From Kitasatospora sp. GP82 (GTDB lineage: Bacteria > Actinomycetota > Actinomycetes > Streptomycetales > Streptomycetaceae), in contig NZ_JARZAJ010000018.1 of assembly GCF_029892105.1 (NCBI RefSeq), positions 62,001-126,000 on the forward strand: 64,000 nucleotides of DNA, given 5' to 3'. Position numbers and translations under genes: made by a program. The notes under the pieces are model-generated. The model was not told the origin of the DNA, searched no databases, and saw only the letters and a program-made list of their open reading frames with translations. Shown piece by piece: positions 49,228 to 57,251 of this stretch (within the stretch, counting starts at the first letter, position 1; every line of letters starts with the position of its first letter).

Positions 49228-49390
49228 GACCCGCCCCCGTCCTCTGCCTGTGCCCAACCACCGCTCGCGTTTCCGATGATATGCAGTCAGGGGACAGGCC
49301 GTCACGCCAATCACCCGAGGCGACAAATCTGCGCGGTATGGTGCAAAACTCCCCGGGGAACACCCGGTACCGACCTCGTCGAGGTGTCCC

Positions 49391-50440
49391 GTGCTCTGGC
49401 CGCTCGCCACGCTGCTCGCGATTGTCGCCGTGACCCTGGCCGTCGGCTGGATCGTCGACCGGGTGTTGCAACGCGTCGCGGCACGCCACCCGCAGTCACC
49501 GGTCTGGGCACTGCTGCGGCGCTGCCGGATCCCCCTCCAACTCGCGGTCGCTGCAAGTCTGTTGCTGGCCGGACGGCCGCTGGAGAAACTCCTCGGCCTG
49601 TCGGGCGACGCACTGCACCACGCCGTCCTGCTGATCCTGATCGCCAGCCTCGGCTGGTTGACCATCAGAATCGTGGCGGCGGCACTGGAGGCGGTCCTCG
49701 GCCGGTACGAGAGCGTCACCGACGACGCGGCCCGGGTGCAGCGCGTCCGGACCCAGATCAGCATGCTGCGCCGGATGGTCAGCGCGGTGATCGCGGTCGT
49801 CACGGCCGCCGTGCTCCTGCTGACCTTCGAAGCGATGCGCACCATCGGCGCCAGCCTGCTGGCCTCGGCCGGCATCCTCGGCATCGTCGCCGGTATCGCC
49901 GCCCAGAGCACCCTGGGCAACTTCTTCGCCGGTCTGCTGATCGCCTTCGGCGACACCGTACGGATCGGCGACACCGTGGTGGTGGACGGCCAGCAGGGCA
50001 CGGTGGAGGAGATCACCCTCTCCTACCTGGTGGTACGGCTCTGGGACTACCGCCGTCTGATCGTCCCCGTCTCGTACTTCGTCAGCAGGCCGTTCGAGAA
50101 CTGGACCCGCAAGGACCCCGGCCTGCTCGCCTGGGTGGCGCTGCACCTCGACCACAGCGCGCCCGTCGAACAGCTGCGCGCCACCCTGCACCGGCAGTTG
50201 GTGGACTCTCCGCTCTGGGACGGCATGGAGTGGTCCCTCCAGGTCACCGACTGCACGCCGAGCACACTGGTGGTCCGGGCCGCCATGACGGCCCGGACCC
50301 CGGACGACGCCGCCGTACTCCGCTTCGAGGTGCGCGAGCAGCTGTTCGCCTACCTGCGCGACGAACACCCGTACGCGCTCCCGCGCATCCGCACCGGCGA
50401 AGCCCCGCAGGGGCGCGGGGCTCCGACGGACAGGGGCTAG
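49391..50440 (+). CDS. Mechanosensitive channel family protein (MscS)
   Basis: 349 residues with four hydrophobic helices and the MscS pore and beta-domain: 'ILGIVAGIAAQSTLGNFFAG' followed by 'LLIAFGDTVRIGDTVVVDG' and 'QGTVEEITLSYLVVRLWDYR'. It releases solutes under osmotic shock. GTG 49391 follows GAGGTG. A TATGGT at 49337-49342 could be the -10. The last 13 residues ('EAPQGRGAPTDRG') are encoded by a copy of the genome's AGGGGCGCGGGG repeat, and the stop overlaps the convergent gene. Confidence 0.93.
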   Translation: MLWPLATLLAIVAVTLAVGWIVDRVLQRVAARHPQSPVWALLRRCRIPLQLAVAASLLLAGRPLEKLLGLSGDALHHAVLLILIASLGWLTIRIVAAALEAVLGRYESVTDDAARVQRVRTQISMLRRMVSAVIAVVTAAVLLLTFEAMRTIGASLLASAGILGIVAGIAAQSTLGNFFAGLLIAFGDTVRIGDTVVVDGQQGTVEEITLSYLVVRLWDYRRLIVPVSYFVSRPFENWTRKDPGLLAWVALHLDHSAPVEQLRATLHRQLVDSPLWDGMEWSLQVTDCTPSTLVVRAAMTARTPDDAAVLRFEVREQLFAYLRDEHPYALPRIRTGEAPQGRGAPTDRG

Positions 50441-50892
50441 AGCGCGCGGGTCATCGTCCGGTGCGGTATCCCCGCGTCGTCGTAGACCGGGCCCTCGGCG
50501 ACATAGCCGAGCCGCTCGTAGAAGCCCAACGCCTGGACCTGGGCGTGCAGTTCGAGCTCCACGCCACCGCGCCCGCGACCGGCCTGCTCGATCGCCCTGA
50601 CCAGCTCGGCGCCCAGCCCGGTGCCCCTGGCCGCCTTGACCACGGCGAGGCGGCCGAGCAGTACCCGGCCGGTACGGCCGGTGAGCCTCAGCGCCTGCTC
50701 ACCGTGGATCAGGCGGCCGGTGCCGAGCGGGGAGCCGTCCTCGGCGAGCGCCAGCAGGTGCACCGAGGTGCCGTCGTACTCGTCGTACTCCAGCTCCTCG
50801 GGCACGTTCTGCTCGTCGATGAACACCTCGCGCCGGATGCCGTTCACCAGGGCCAGTTCGGCCCCGGTCCCGGCCACCGTGATCCGCGGCAT
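50437..50892 (-). CDS. GNAT family N-acetyltransferase
   Basis: 151 residues. The acetyl-CoA loop is 'AVVKAARGTGLGAELVRAIE', and 'FYERLGYVAEGPVYDDAGIP' ends the domain. The pattern 'REVFIDEQNVPEELEYDEYD' is that of ElaA/PhnO-like GNATs. Substrate unknown. It overlaps the end of the channel gene on the opposite strand by four bases and starts 2 bases after the rluD stop, so it is probably co-transcribed with rluD. Confidence 0.9.
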   Translation of the reverse strand: MPRITVAGTGAELALVNGIRREVFIDEQNVPEELEYDEYDGTSVHLLALAEDGSPLGTGRLIHGEQALRLTGRTGRVLLGRLAVVKAARGTGLGAELVRAIEQAGRGRGGVELELHAQVQALGFYERLGYVAEGPVYDDAGIPHRTMTRAL

Positions 50893-50893
50893 C

Positions 50894-51832
50894 TCAGCTC
50901 TCCGAGGCGATGATGTCGAGGGCCTTCTGCAGGTCGGCCGGGTACTCGCTGCTGAACTCGACCCACTGGCCGTCCGCCGGGTGCTCGAAGCCGAGCGAGA
51001 CGGCGTGCAGCCACTGGCGGGTCAGGCCGAGGCGCTTGGCCAGGGTCGGGTCGGCACCGTAGGTGAGGTCGCCGACGCAGGGGTGGCGCAGCGCGGACAT
51101 GTGCACCCGGATCTGGTGGGTGCGGCCGGTCTCCAACTTGATGTCCAGCAGCGAGGCCGCCCGGTACGCCTCGATCAGGTCGTAGTGGGTGACCGAGGGC
51201 TTGCCCTCCCTCGTCACGGCCCACTTCCAGTCCGAGCTGGGGTGGCGGCCGATCGGCGCGTCCACGGTGCCGCTCAGCGGATCGGGGTGGCCCTGGACCA
51301 GGGCGTTGTACTTCTTCTCGGTGATCCGGTCGTGGAACTGCCGCTTGAGGTCGGTGTACGCACGCTCGGACTTGGCGACCACCATCAGGCCGGAGGTGCC
51401 GACGTCCAGGCGGTGCACGATGCCCTGGCGCTCGGCCGCGCCGGAGGTGGAGATCCGGTACCCGGCGGCGGCCAGGCCGCCGATCACCGTCGGTCCGGTC
51501 CAGCCGGGGCTGGGGTGGGCGGCGACCCCGACCGGCTTGTCGATCAGCACGATGTCGTCGTCGTCGTGCACGATCCGCATGCCCTCGACGGGCTCGGCGA
51601 TGATCTGCACGGGGGCGGCGGGGGCCGGGATCTCGACCTCCAGCCAACTGCCGGCCACCACCCGGTCCGACTTGCCTGCCGTCGCCCCGTCGATGGTCAC
51701 CTTCCCGTCGGCGGCCAGCTCGGCGGCCTTCGTCCGGGAGAAGCCGAACATCCGGGCGAGGGCAGCGTCGAGTCGCTCACCCTCGAGGCCGTCGGGTACG
51801 GGGAGGCTGCGGATCTGCGCTGCGGTACTCAC
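50894..51832 (-). CDS. rluD: RluA/RluD-family pseudouridine synthase
   Basis: 312 residues. An N-terminal S4 RNA-binding domain ('DAALARMFGFSRTKAAELAA') is followed by the synthase domain: catalytic Asp in 'GIVHRLDVGTSGLMVVAKS', plus 'KLETGRTHQIRVHMSALRHP'. It probably modifies 23S rRNA; the exact position (RluD site) is an assumption. The GTG at 51832 ('VSTAAQIRSLPVPDG') has no ribosome site; a CATACT/TACTCG stretch 5-7 bases upstream suggests a leaderless mRNA. lspA ends 145 bases upstream. Confidence 0.9.
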   Translation of the reverse strand: MSTAAQIRSLPVPDGLEGERLDAALARMFGFSRTKAAELAADGKVTIDGATAGKSDRVVAGSWLEVEIPAPAAPVQIIAEPVEGMRIVHDDDDIVLIDKPVGVAAHPSPGWTGPTVIGGLAAAGYRISTSGAAERQGIVHRLDVGTSGLMVVAKSERAYTDLKRQFHDRITEKKYNALVQGHPDPLSGTVDAPIGRHPSSDWKWAVTREGKPSVTHYDLIEAYRAASLLDIKLETGRTHQIRVHMSALRHPCVGDLTYGADPTLAKRLGLTRQWLHAVSLGFEHPADGQWVEFSSEYPADLQKALDIIASES

Positions 51833-51977
51833 CCGTACGAGTATGCCGGACCGCGAGGCCCGGCTCGGACCCTCGGGCGATCGGGCGGCGGCGCGACGCC
51901 CGGGTACTCGCACTCCGTACCCGCCTGCGGGTCACGGCGGCCCTTCGCCGCGATGCCGCGGCTCCGTCGTTGTTCGC

Positions 51978-52649
51978 CTAGCCGCCCTTGACCGCCTGGT
52001 GGGTGCTCCCGTCCGGGTTGCTGCCCCGGAAGGAGAGCAGGACCACCAGGATGCCGCCGCAGACGATGGCCGAATCCGCCAGGTTGAAGACCGCGAAGTG
52101 CTGGACGGAGATGAAGTCCACCACATGGCCGCGGAAGACGCTGGGGGCGCGGAACAGCCGGTCGGTGAGGTTGCCGAGCGCACCGCCCAGCAGCAGGCCG
52201 AGGGCGATCGCCCAGGGCAGGCTGTAGAGCTTGCGGGCGATCCGCCAGATCACCACGATCACGGCGGTCGCGATCATCGTGAAGACGATCGTCATCGCCT
52301 GGCCCATCCCGAAGGCGGCGCCCCCGTTGCGGATCACCTGGAGAGTGACGACATCACCGATCACCTGGATCGGCTGGCGGCCTTCGAGCCCGGAGACCAC
52401 GAGCATCTTGCCGCCCAGGTCGATCAGGTAGGCGAGCAGCGCGACGACCAGCAGCACGCCGATCCGGCGGCGGCGGCGCGCACCCGGTACCGCTCCTGCG
52501 GCGGTGGCACCGACGGGCTCGTCCACGGCGGCCTCCACGGGCGAGGCCGGGACGGCATCGTCCTGGGTCTGGGGGGAACCTGGCGTACTGATGATCCGCT
52601 CCGCTGCCGTGACAAGAGGGCCGACGTTACGGGGTCGAGCGTACGGCAA
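51978..52649 (-). CDS. lspA: Lipoprotein signal peptidase II
   Basis: Cleaves the signal peptide of diacylglyceryl-modified prolipoproteins. 223 residues with a Pro/Ala-rich N-terminal extension (about 60 residues), four helices and the catalytic aspartates in 'GGALGNLTDRLFRAPSVF' and 'HFAVFNLADSAIVCGG'. 'IRNGGAAFGMG' is also conserved. The start is probably the TTG at 52649, seven bases after AAGGGG; there is no ATG or GTG near the family's usual start. It pairs with lgt at 10 kb. Confidence 0.93.
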   Translation of the reverse strand: MPYARPRNVGPLVTAAERIISTPGSPQTQDDAVPASPVEAAVDEPVGATAAGAVPGARRRRRIGVLLVVALLAYLIDLGGKMLVVSGLEGRQPIQVIGDVVTLQVIRNGGAAFGMGQAMTIVFTMIATAVIVVIWRIARKLYSLPWAIALGLLLGGALGNLTDRLFRAPSVFRGHVVDFISVQHFAVFNLADSAIVCGGILVVLLSFRGSNPDGSTHQAVKGG

Positions 52650-52718
52650 CGCCCGACCCCTTGGTCCACATCGACCCGGCCGACATCTCGATCCGACCGG
52701 GGCTCACGCCCGCAGCTG

Positions 52719-53303
52719 CTACCTGCGCTCCTGCTTCGACTTGCAGCTGACGCACAGGGTCGCCCGGGGGAAGGCCTGGAGCCGGGCCTTGCCGACCGCC
52801 TGGCCGCAGGACTCGCAGACGCCGAAGCCGACGCCCTCGAGCCTGGCCAGCGCGCGCTCGGCCTGGGCCAGGCTGTCGCGGGCGTTGTTGGCCAGGGCGA
52901 GCTCGCTCTCCCGGTTGATGTTCTTGGTCCCGGCGTCGACCTGGTCGTCCCCCGCGCCGTCGTTGGAGTCGCGCATCAGGCCGGTGATCGCGGCCTCGGC
53001 GGCCTCGATCTCGGCGCGCAGCCGCTCCAGCTCATCGTGCAGCTCCGCGTGCAGTTCGGCGACCTCGGCCGCCGTCCAGGGGTCCTCACCCGGGCGTACG
53101 GGCAGCTCGGCCGGGTCCACCGACTCGGCGCCGCCGCGGGCACCGGAGCCCGCCGGAGTGTGGTTCCGGCTGGTGGCGGCAACGCGGCCGGTGGTGGTGC
53201 TGGTCTTGTGCCGTGCAGTGGTCACGGTCCCCTCCCCTGAGTCGCCTGCCACGGCCTTGCGTCCCCGCTTCGTGGCGGTACCGCCGATCGACTTGTCAGC
53301 CAT
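52719..53303 (-). CDS. TraR/DksA-family zinc-finger protein
   Basis: 194 residues. A basic, Thr/Arg-rich N-terminus (about 75 residues) precedes a coiled coil ('ELHAELHDELERLRAEIEAA') and a C4 zinc finger, 'GFGVCESCGQAVGKARLQAF' then 'LCVSCKSKQ', spacing C-x2-C-x17-C-x2-C. DksA-type proteins bind RNA polymerase. The acidic tip residues of DksA are not clearly present. ATG 53303 follows GAGG. It lies between lspA and the ileS T-box, facing away from ileS. Confidence 0.9.
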   Translation of the reverse strand: MADKSIGGTATKRGRKAVAGDSGEGTVTTARHKTSTTTGRVAATSRNHTPAGSGARGGAESVDPAELPVRPGEDPWTAAEVAELHAELHDELERLRAEIEAAEAAITGLMRDSNDGAGDDQVDAGTKNINRESELALANNARDSLAQAERALARLEGVGFGVCESCGQAVGKARLQAFPRATLCVSCKSKQERR

Positions 53304-53535
53304 GGCTTCGACCTCATCTACGAACGAAACGAACCGCCGGTTCCCGGCGGTCTCCAGTGCCGGAACGATAATCCCCAACGAATCCGGTCACAACGGGACA
53401 TACCGATGCCTCATCGCGAAACCCACCCGAGCAGCCGTCGCCGCCACCCCACCCGAGTGCTGACCAGGTTGTGCCCAGATCGTCATCTGCTAACCGCGCC
53501 GCGCGTGGGCCGCGAAATCGACTTGTGAGGACCGA
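53304..53535. other. Divergent promoter region (DksA-like/ileS)
   Basis: About 230 bases between the DksA-like start and the T-box leader, somewhat AT-richer than the flanks. A TACACT -10-like element at 53536-53541 points toward ileS and would start transcription about 15 bases before the T-box. No reading frame with a ribosome site is seen. Confidence 0.4.
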
Positions 53536-53555
53536 TACACTGGGCCTGCAAGGCG

Positions 53556-53805
53556 CTGATGGGACGAGTACCGACGTACGCAGCCACGAGCGACCCGGGA
53601 ACGGTGCGAGCCCGGGGGTGTGCACGGCGGGAAGATCACCCCGGAGCCGCCGGAAGAACGGCCTAAGGGCCCGGTAGAACCGGCAGCAGAACCCAAACAA
53701 GAGGGCCGCGAGCAGCAGTACAGCGGTCAAGGAGGGTGGTACCGCGGGACGGCTCGCCGTCTCGTCCCTCCGGAGGATCCAGTCCAAGCATCCGCCGGAG
53801 GTAGA
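53556..53805 (+). ncRNA. T-box riboswitch, ileS, translational type
   Basis: The T-box proper is GGGTGGTACCGCGG at 53734-53747, whose TGGT bulge (53737-53740) can pair with the ACCA end of uncharged tRNA-Ile. A candidate specifier codon ATC is at 53635-53637 in Stem I. Two structures exclude each other: antisequestrator GGAGGG (53731-53736) with CCCTCC (53766-53771), or sequestrator CCTCCGG (53767-53773) with CCGGAGG (53795-53801), which hides the ileS ribosome site. No terminator T-run follows, so control is at translation, as known for actinobacterial ileS. Confidence 0.88.
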
Positions 53806-53813
53806 CGCCCGCG

Positions 53814-56800
53814 ATGAGTACCTACAACCCCGTCCCCGCACAGGTGGACCTGCCCGCCCTCGAGCACCAGATCCTGAGCTTCTGGCGCGACAACAAGGTC
53901 TTCCAGCGCAGCCTGGAGCAGTCCGAGGGCCGCCCCGAGTGGGTCTTCTACGAGGGCCCGCCGACCGCCAACGGCATGCCCGGCGCCCACCACATCGAGG
54001 CCCGCGTCTTCAAGGACGTCTTCCCCCGCTACCGGACCATGAAGGGCTACCACGTCGCCCGCAAGGCCGGCTGGGACTGCCACGGCCTCCCGGTCGAGCT
54101 GGCCGTCGAGAAGGAGCTCGGCTTCTCCGGCAAGCAGGACATCGAGAAGTACGGAATCGCCGAGTTCAACGCCAGGTGCCGCGAGTCCGTCACCCGGCAC
54201 ACCGACGAGTTCACCAAGCTCACCGAGCGGATGGGCTACTGGGTCGACCTCGACCAGGCGTACCGCACCATGGACCCCTCGTACATCGAGTCGGTCTGGT
54301 GGTCGCTCAAGCAGATCTTCGACAAGGGCCTGCTGGTCCAGGACCACCGCGTCGCCCCCTGGTGCCCGCGCTGCGGCACCGGTCTGTCCGACCACGAGCT
54401 GGCCCAGGGCTACGAGACCGTGGTCGACCCCTCGGTCTATGTGCGTTTCCCGCTGACCGGCGGCCCGCTGGCCGGCCAGGCGGCGCTGCTGGTCTGGACG
54501 ACCACCCCGTGGACCCTGGTCTCCAACACCGCCGCCGCCGTGCACCCCGAGGTCACCTATGTGGTGGCCACCGACGGCAACGAGCAGCTGGTCGTCGCCG
54601 AGGCGCTGGTCGGCAAGGCGCTCGGCGAGGGCTGGGAGACCACCGGGCAGTCCTTCACCGGTGCCGAGATGGAGCGCTGGGCCTACCAGCGCCCGTTCGA
54701 GCTGGTCGAGCTGGAGGGCGCGCACTTCGTCCTCAACGCCGACTACGTCACCACCGAGGACGGCACCGGTATCGTCCACCAGGCCCCGGCCTTCGGTGCG
54801 GACGACCTCGCGACCTGCCGCAAGTACGGCCTGCCGGTGGTCAACCCGGTCGAGGCCGACGGCACCTTCGCTGCGGACGTCCCGCTGGTCGGCGGCGTCT
54901 TCTTCAAGAAGGCCGACGAGACCCTGGTCGCCGACCTCGCCTCGCGCGGCCTGCTCTTCCGTCACCTCCCGTACGAGCACAGCTACCCGCACTGCTGGCG
55001 CTGCCACACCGCACTGCTGTACTACGCGCAGCCGTCCTGGTACATCCGCACCACCGCCGTCAAGGACGCGCTGATCCGGGAGAACGAGAACACCAACTGG
55101 TTCCCCGAGAACGTCAAGCACGGCCGCTTCGGCGACTGGCTGAACAACAACATCGACTGGGCGCTCTCCCGCAACCGCTACTGGGGCACCCCGCTGCCGA
55201 TCTGGCGCTGCGAGGAGGGCCACCTCAGCTGCGTCGGCTCGCTGACCGAGCTCTCCGAGCTCACCGGCACCGACCAGGCCGGCCTCGACCCGCACCGCCC
55301 GTACATCGACGACGTCACCTTCGCCTGCCCGCAGTGCTCCGGCACCGCCGTCCGCGTGCCCGAGGTGATCGACGCCTGGTACGACTCGGGCTCGATGCCC
55401 TTCGCCCAGTACGGCTACCCCTACCAGAACAAGGAGCTGTTCGAGAGCCGCTACCCGGCCCAGTTCATCTCCGAGGCGATCGACCAGACCCGCGGCTGGT
55501 TCTACACGCTGATGGCGATCGGCACCCTGGTCTTCGACAAGTCCTCCTACGAGAACGTGGTCTGCCTGGGCCACATCCTCGCCGAGGACGGCCGCAAGAT
55601 GTCCAAGCACCTGGGCAACATCCTGCAGCCGATCCCGCTGATGGACCAGCACGGCGCCGACGCCGTCCGCTGGTTCATGGCGGCCGGCGGCTCGCCCTGG
55701 TCGGCCCGCCGGGTCGGACACGGGACGATCCAGGAGGTGGTGCGCAAGACGCTGCTCACCTACTGGAACACCGTCGCCTTCCAGGCCCTGTACGCCCGCA
55801 CCACCGGTTGGTCCCCCTCCGCCGCCGACCCGGCCCCCGCGGACCGCCCGCAGCTGGACCGCTGGGTGCTCTCCGAACTGAACACCCTGGTCCGCGAGGT
55901 GGACGCCGCACTGGAGTCGTACGACACCCAGCGGGCCGGCAAGCTGCTCTCCGGCTTCGTGGACGACCTCTCCAACTGGTACGTCCGGCGCGGCCGTCGC
56001 CGCTTCTGGCAGGGCGACGCCGCCGCGCTCGCCACCCTGCACGAGGCGCTGGGGACCGTCACCAAGCTGATGGCCCCGCTCACCCCGTTCATCACCGAGC
56101 GGGTCTGGCAGGACCTGGTCGTCCCGGTCGACGGCGAGGCCCCGGTCTCCGTCCATCTGGCCGAGTGGCCGGTCGCGGACGAGTCGCTGATCGACACCGA
56201 CCTCTCCCGGCACATGGCACTCGTCCGCCGCCTGGTCGAACTCGGCCGGGCCACCCGCGCCGAGTCCGGTGTGAAGACCCGTCAGCCGCTGTCCCGGGCG
56301 CTGATCGCCGCCCAGGGCTGGGAGGAACTCCCCGAGGACCTGCGGGCGCAGATCGCCGAGGAGCTCAACGTCTCCACCCTGGAGTCGCTCGCGGAGGTGG
56401 GTGCGTCCCTGGTGGACACCACCGCCAAGGCCAACTTCCGGGCGCTGGGCAAGCGCTTCGGCAAGGGCGTCCAGGACGTGGCCAAGGTCGTGGCGGCCGC
56501 GGACGCCGCAGCGCTCGCCGCCTCGCTGCGCGCCACCGGCAGCGCGAGCGTCGAGCTGAACGGCGAGGAGATCGCCCTCTCCCCCGACGAGGTCATCATC
56601 ACCGAGACCCCGCGCGAGGGTTGGGCCGTCGCCAACGAGTCCGGCGCCACCGTCGCACTCGACCTGGCCATCACCCCGGAGCTCAAGCGGCTCGGCATCG
56701 CCCGTGACGCCATCCGCCAGATCCAGGAGGCACGGAAGAACTCCGGCTTGGACGTCGCCGACCGGATCGTCCTGCGCTGGCGCGCCGCCAACGAGGAGAC

Positions 56801-56942
56801 CGCCGAGGCCATCGCCGAGCACGGCCCCCTCGTCGCCGAGGAGGTCCTCGCGGTGGACTTCGCCGCCGGCTCGGCCGACTGGGAGTCCGAGAGCTTCTCC
56901 GACGAGAGCCTCGGCCTCGCCTTCCAGCTCCGCAAGGCATAA
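53814..56942 (+). CDS. ileS: Isoleucyl-tRNA synthetase, IleRS2 type
   Basis: 1042 residues, longer than the 930-940 of IleRS1, in line with the eukaryote-like IleRS2 group. The KMSKS motif is 'GRKMSKHLGN'. The HIGH position (residues 57-60, DNA 53982-53993) reads GAHH, that is GxHH rather than HxGH, an arrangement linked in the literature to very high mupirocin resistance. The editing domain ('WTTTPWTLVSNTAAAVHPEV') is complete, and the C-terminal anticodon-binding region is long. ATG 53814 follows GGAGG at 53797. Control is through the T-box. Confidence 0.96.
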   Translation: MSTYNPVPAQVDLPALEHQILSFWRDNKVFQRSLEQSEGRPEWVFYEGPPTANGMPGAHHIEARVFKDVFPRYRTMKGYHVARKAGWDCHGLPVELAVEKELGFSGKQDIEKYGIAEFNARCRESVTRHTDEFTKLTERMGYWVDLDQAYRTMDPSYIESVWWSLKQIFDKGLLVQDHRVAPWCPRCGTGLSDHELAQGYETVVDPSVYVRFPLTGGPLAGQAALLVWTTTPWTLVSNTAAAVHPEVTYVVATDGNEQLVVAEALVGKALGEGWETTGQSFTGAEMERWAYQRPFELVELEGAHFVLNADYVTTEDGTGIVHQAPAFGADDLATCRKYGLPVVNPVEADGTFAADVPLVGGVFFKKADETLVADLASRGLLFRHLPYEHSYPHCWRCHTALLYYAQPSWYIRTTAVKDALIRENENTNWFPENVKHGRFGDWLNNNIDWALSRNRYWGTPLPIWRCEEGHLSCVGSLTELSELTGTDQAGLDPHRPYIDDVTFACPQCSGTAVRVPEVIDAWYDSGSMPFAQYGYPYQNKELFESRYPAQFISEAIDQTRGWFYTLMAIGTLVFDKSSYENVVCLGHILAEDGRKMSKHLGNILQPIPLMDQHGADAVRWFMAAGGSPWSARRVGHGTIQEVVRKTLLTYWNTVAFQALYARTTGWSPSAADPAPADRPQLDRWVLSELNTLVREVDAALESYDTQRAGKLLSGFVDDLSNWYVRRGRRRFWQGDAAALATLHEALGTVTKLMAPLTPFITERVWQDLVVPVDGEAPVSVHLAEWPVADESLIDTDLSRHMALVRRLVELGRATRAESGVKTRQPLSRALIAAQGWEELPEDLRAQIAEELNVSTLESLAEVGASLVDTTAKANFRALGKRFGKGVQDVAKVVAAADAAALAASLRATGSASVELNGEEIALSPDEVIITETPREGWAVANESGATVALDLAITPELKRLGIARDAIRQIQEARKNSGLDVADRIVLRWRAANEETAEAIAEHGPLVAEEVLAVDFAAGSADWESESFSDESLGLAFQLRKA

Positions 56943-56955
56943 CTCCCGACAGCTC

Positions 56956-56994
56956 AAGGACCGGGCAACGCCATCCAGGCGCTGCCCGGTCCTT
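56956..56994. terminator. ileS terminator
   Basis: AAGGACCGGGCA (56956-56967) pairs perfectly with TGCCCGGTCCTT (56983-56994) around a 15-base loop, 13 bases past the stop codon. An AT-rich stretch (CACAATATCCA) follows. Confidence 0.85.
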
Positions 56995-57032
56995 CACAAT
57001 ATCCACCCATGAAAACCACGGCTCCCCCGGAG

Positions 57033-57175
57033 CAAGGGCGCACCCCAGGGGCGCGGGGCTCTGCTCAATCAACAGCGTGCGCGACCAGCCGTGCGCCGCC
57101 TCAGCGGAAACTGCGCGCCAACCATGCACTACCTCAGGGTCGCGGGGCCCCGAGGGGCACGCGTGCCCCTGAGGC
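57033..57175. repeat. Array of AGGGGCGCGGGG-type repeats
   Basis: Between the ileS and divIVA terminators the sequence is made of CCCCAGGGGCGCGGGGC, GCGGAAACTGCGCGC, GGGTCGCGGGGCCCCGAGG and GGCACGCGTGCCCC motifs in both orientations. The same family occurs near 8.9, 20.2, 22.2 and 50.4 kb. No reading frame is supported. Confidence 0.6.
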
Positions 57176-57183
57176 TCAGCGAA

Positions 57184-57230
57184 CGAGGGCGCCCCCACTG
57201 TGACTTCACGTCACGGCGGGGGCGCCCTCG
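57184..57230. terminator. divIVA terminator
   Basis: CGAGGGCGCCCCC (57184-57196) pairs perfectly with GGGGGCGCCCTCG (57218-57230). An inner GTGAC-ttcac-GTCAC stem caps it. It lies 21 bases past the divIVA stop. Confidence 0.85.
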
Positions 57231-57251
57231 AAGGTGCTACTGCGGTACTGC

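Noticed and set aside
53727..56957. A 1076-codon open frame antisense to ileS
   Set aside because: Shadow frame; composition is Gly/Leu/Val/Asp-biased and no motif is visible, while the sense strand is a complete synthetase.
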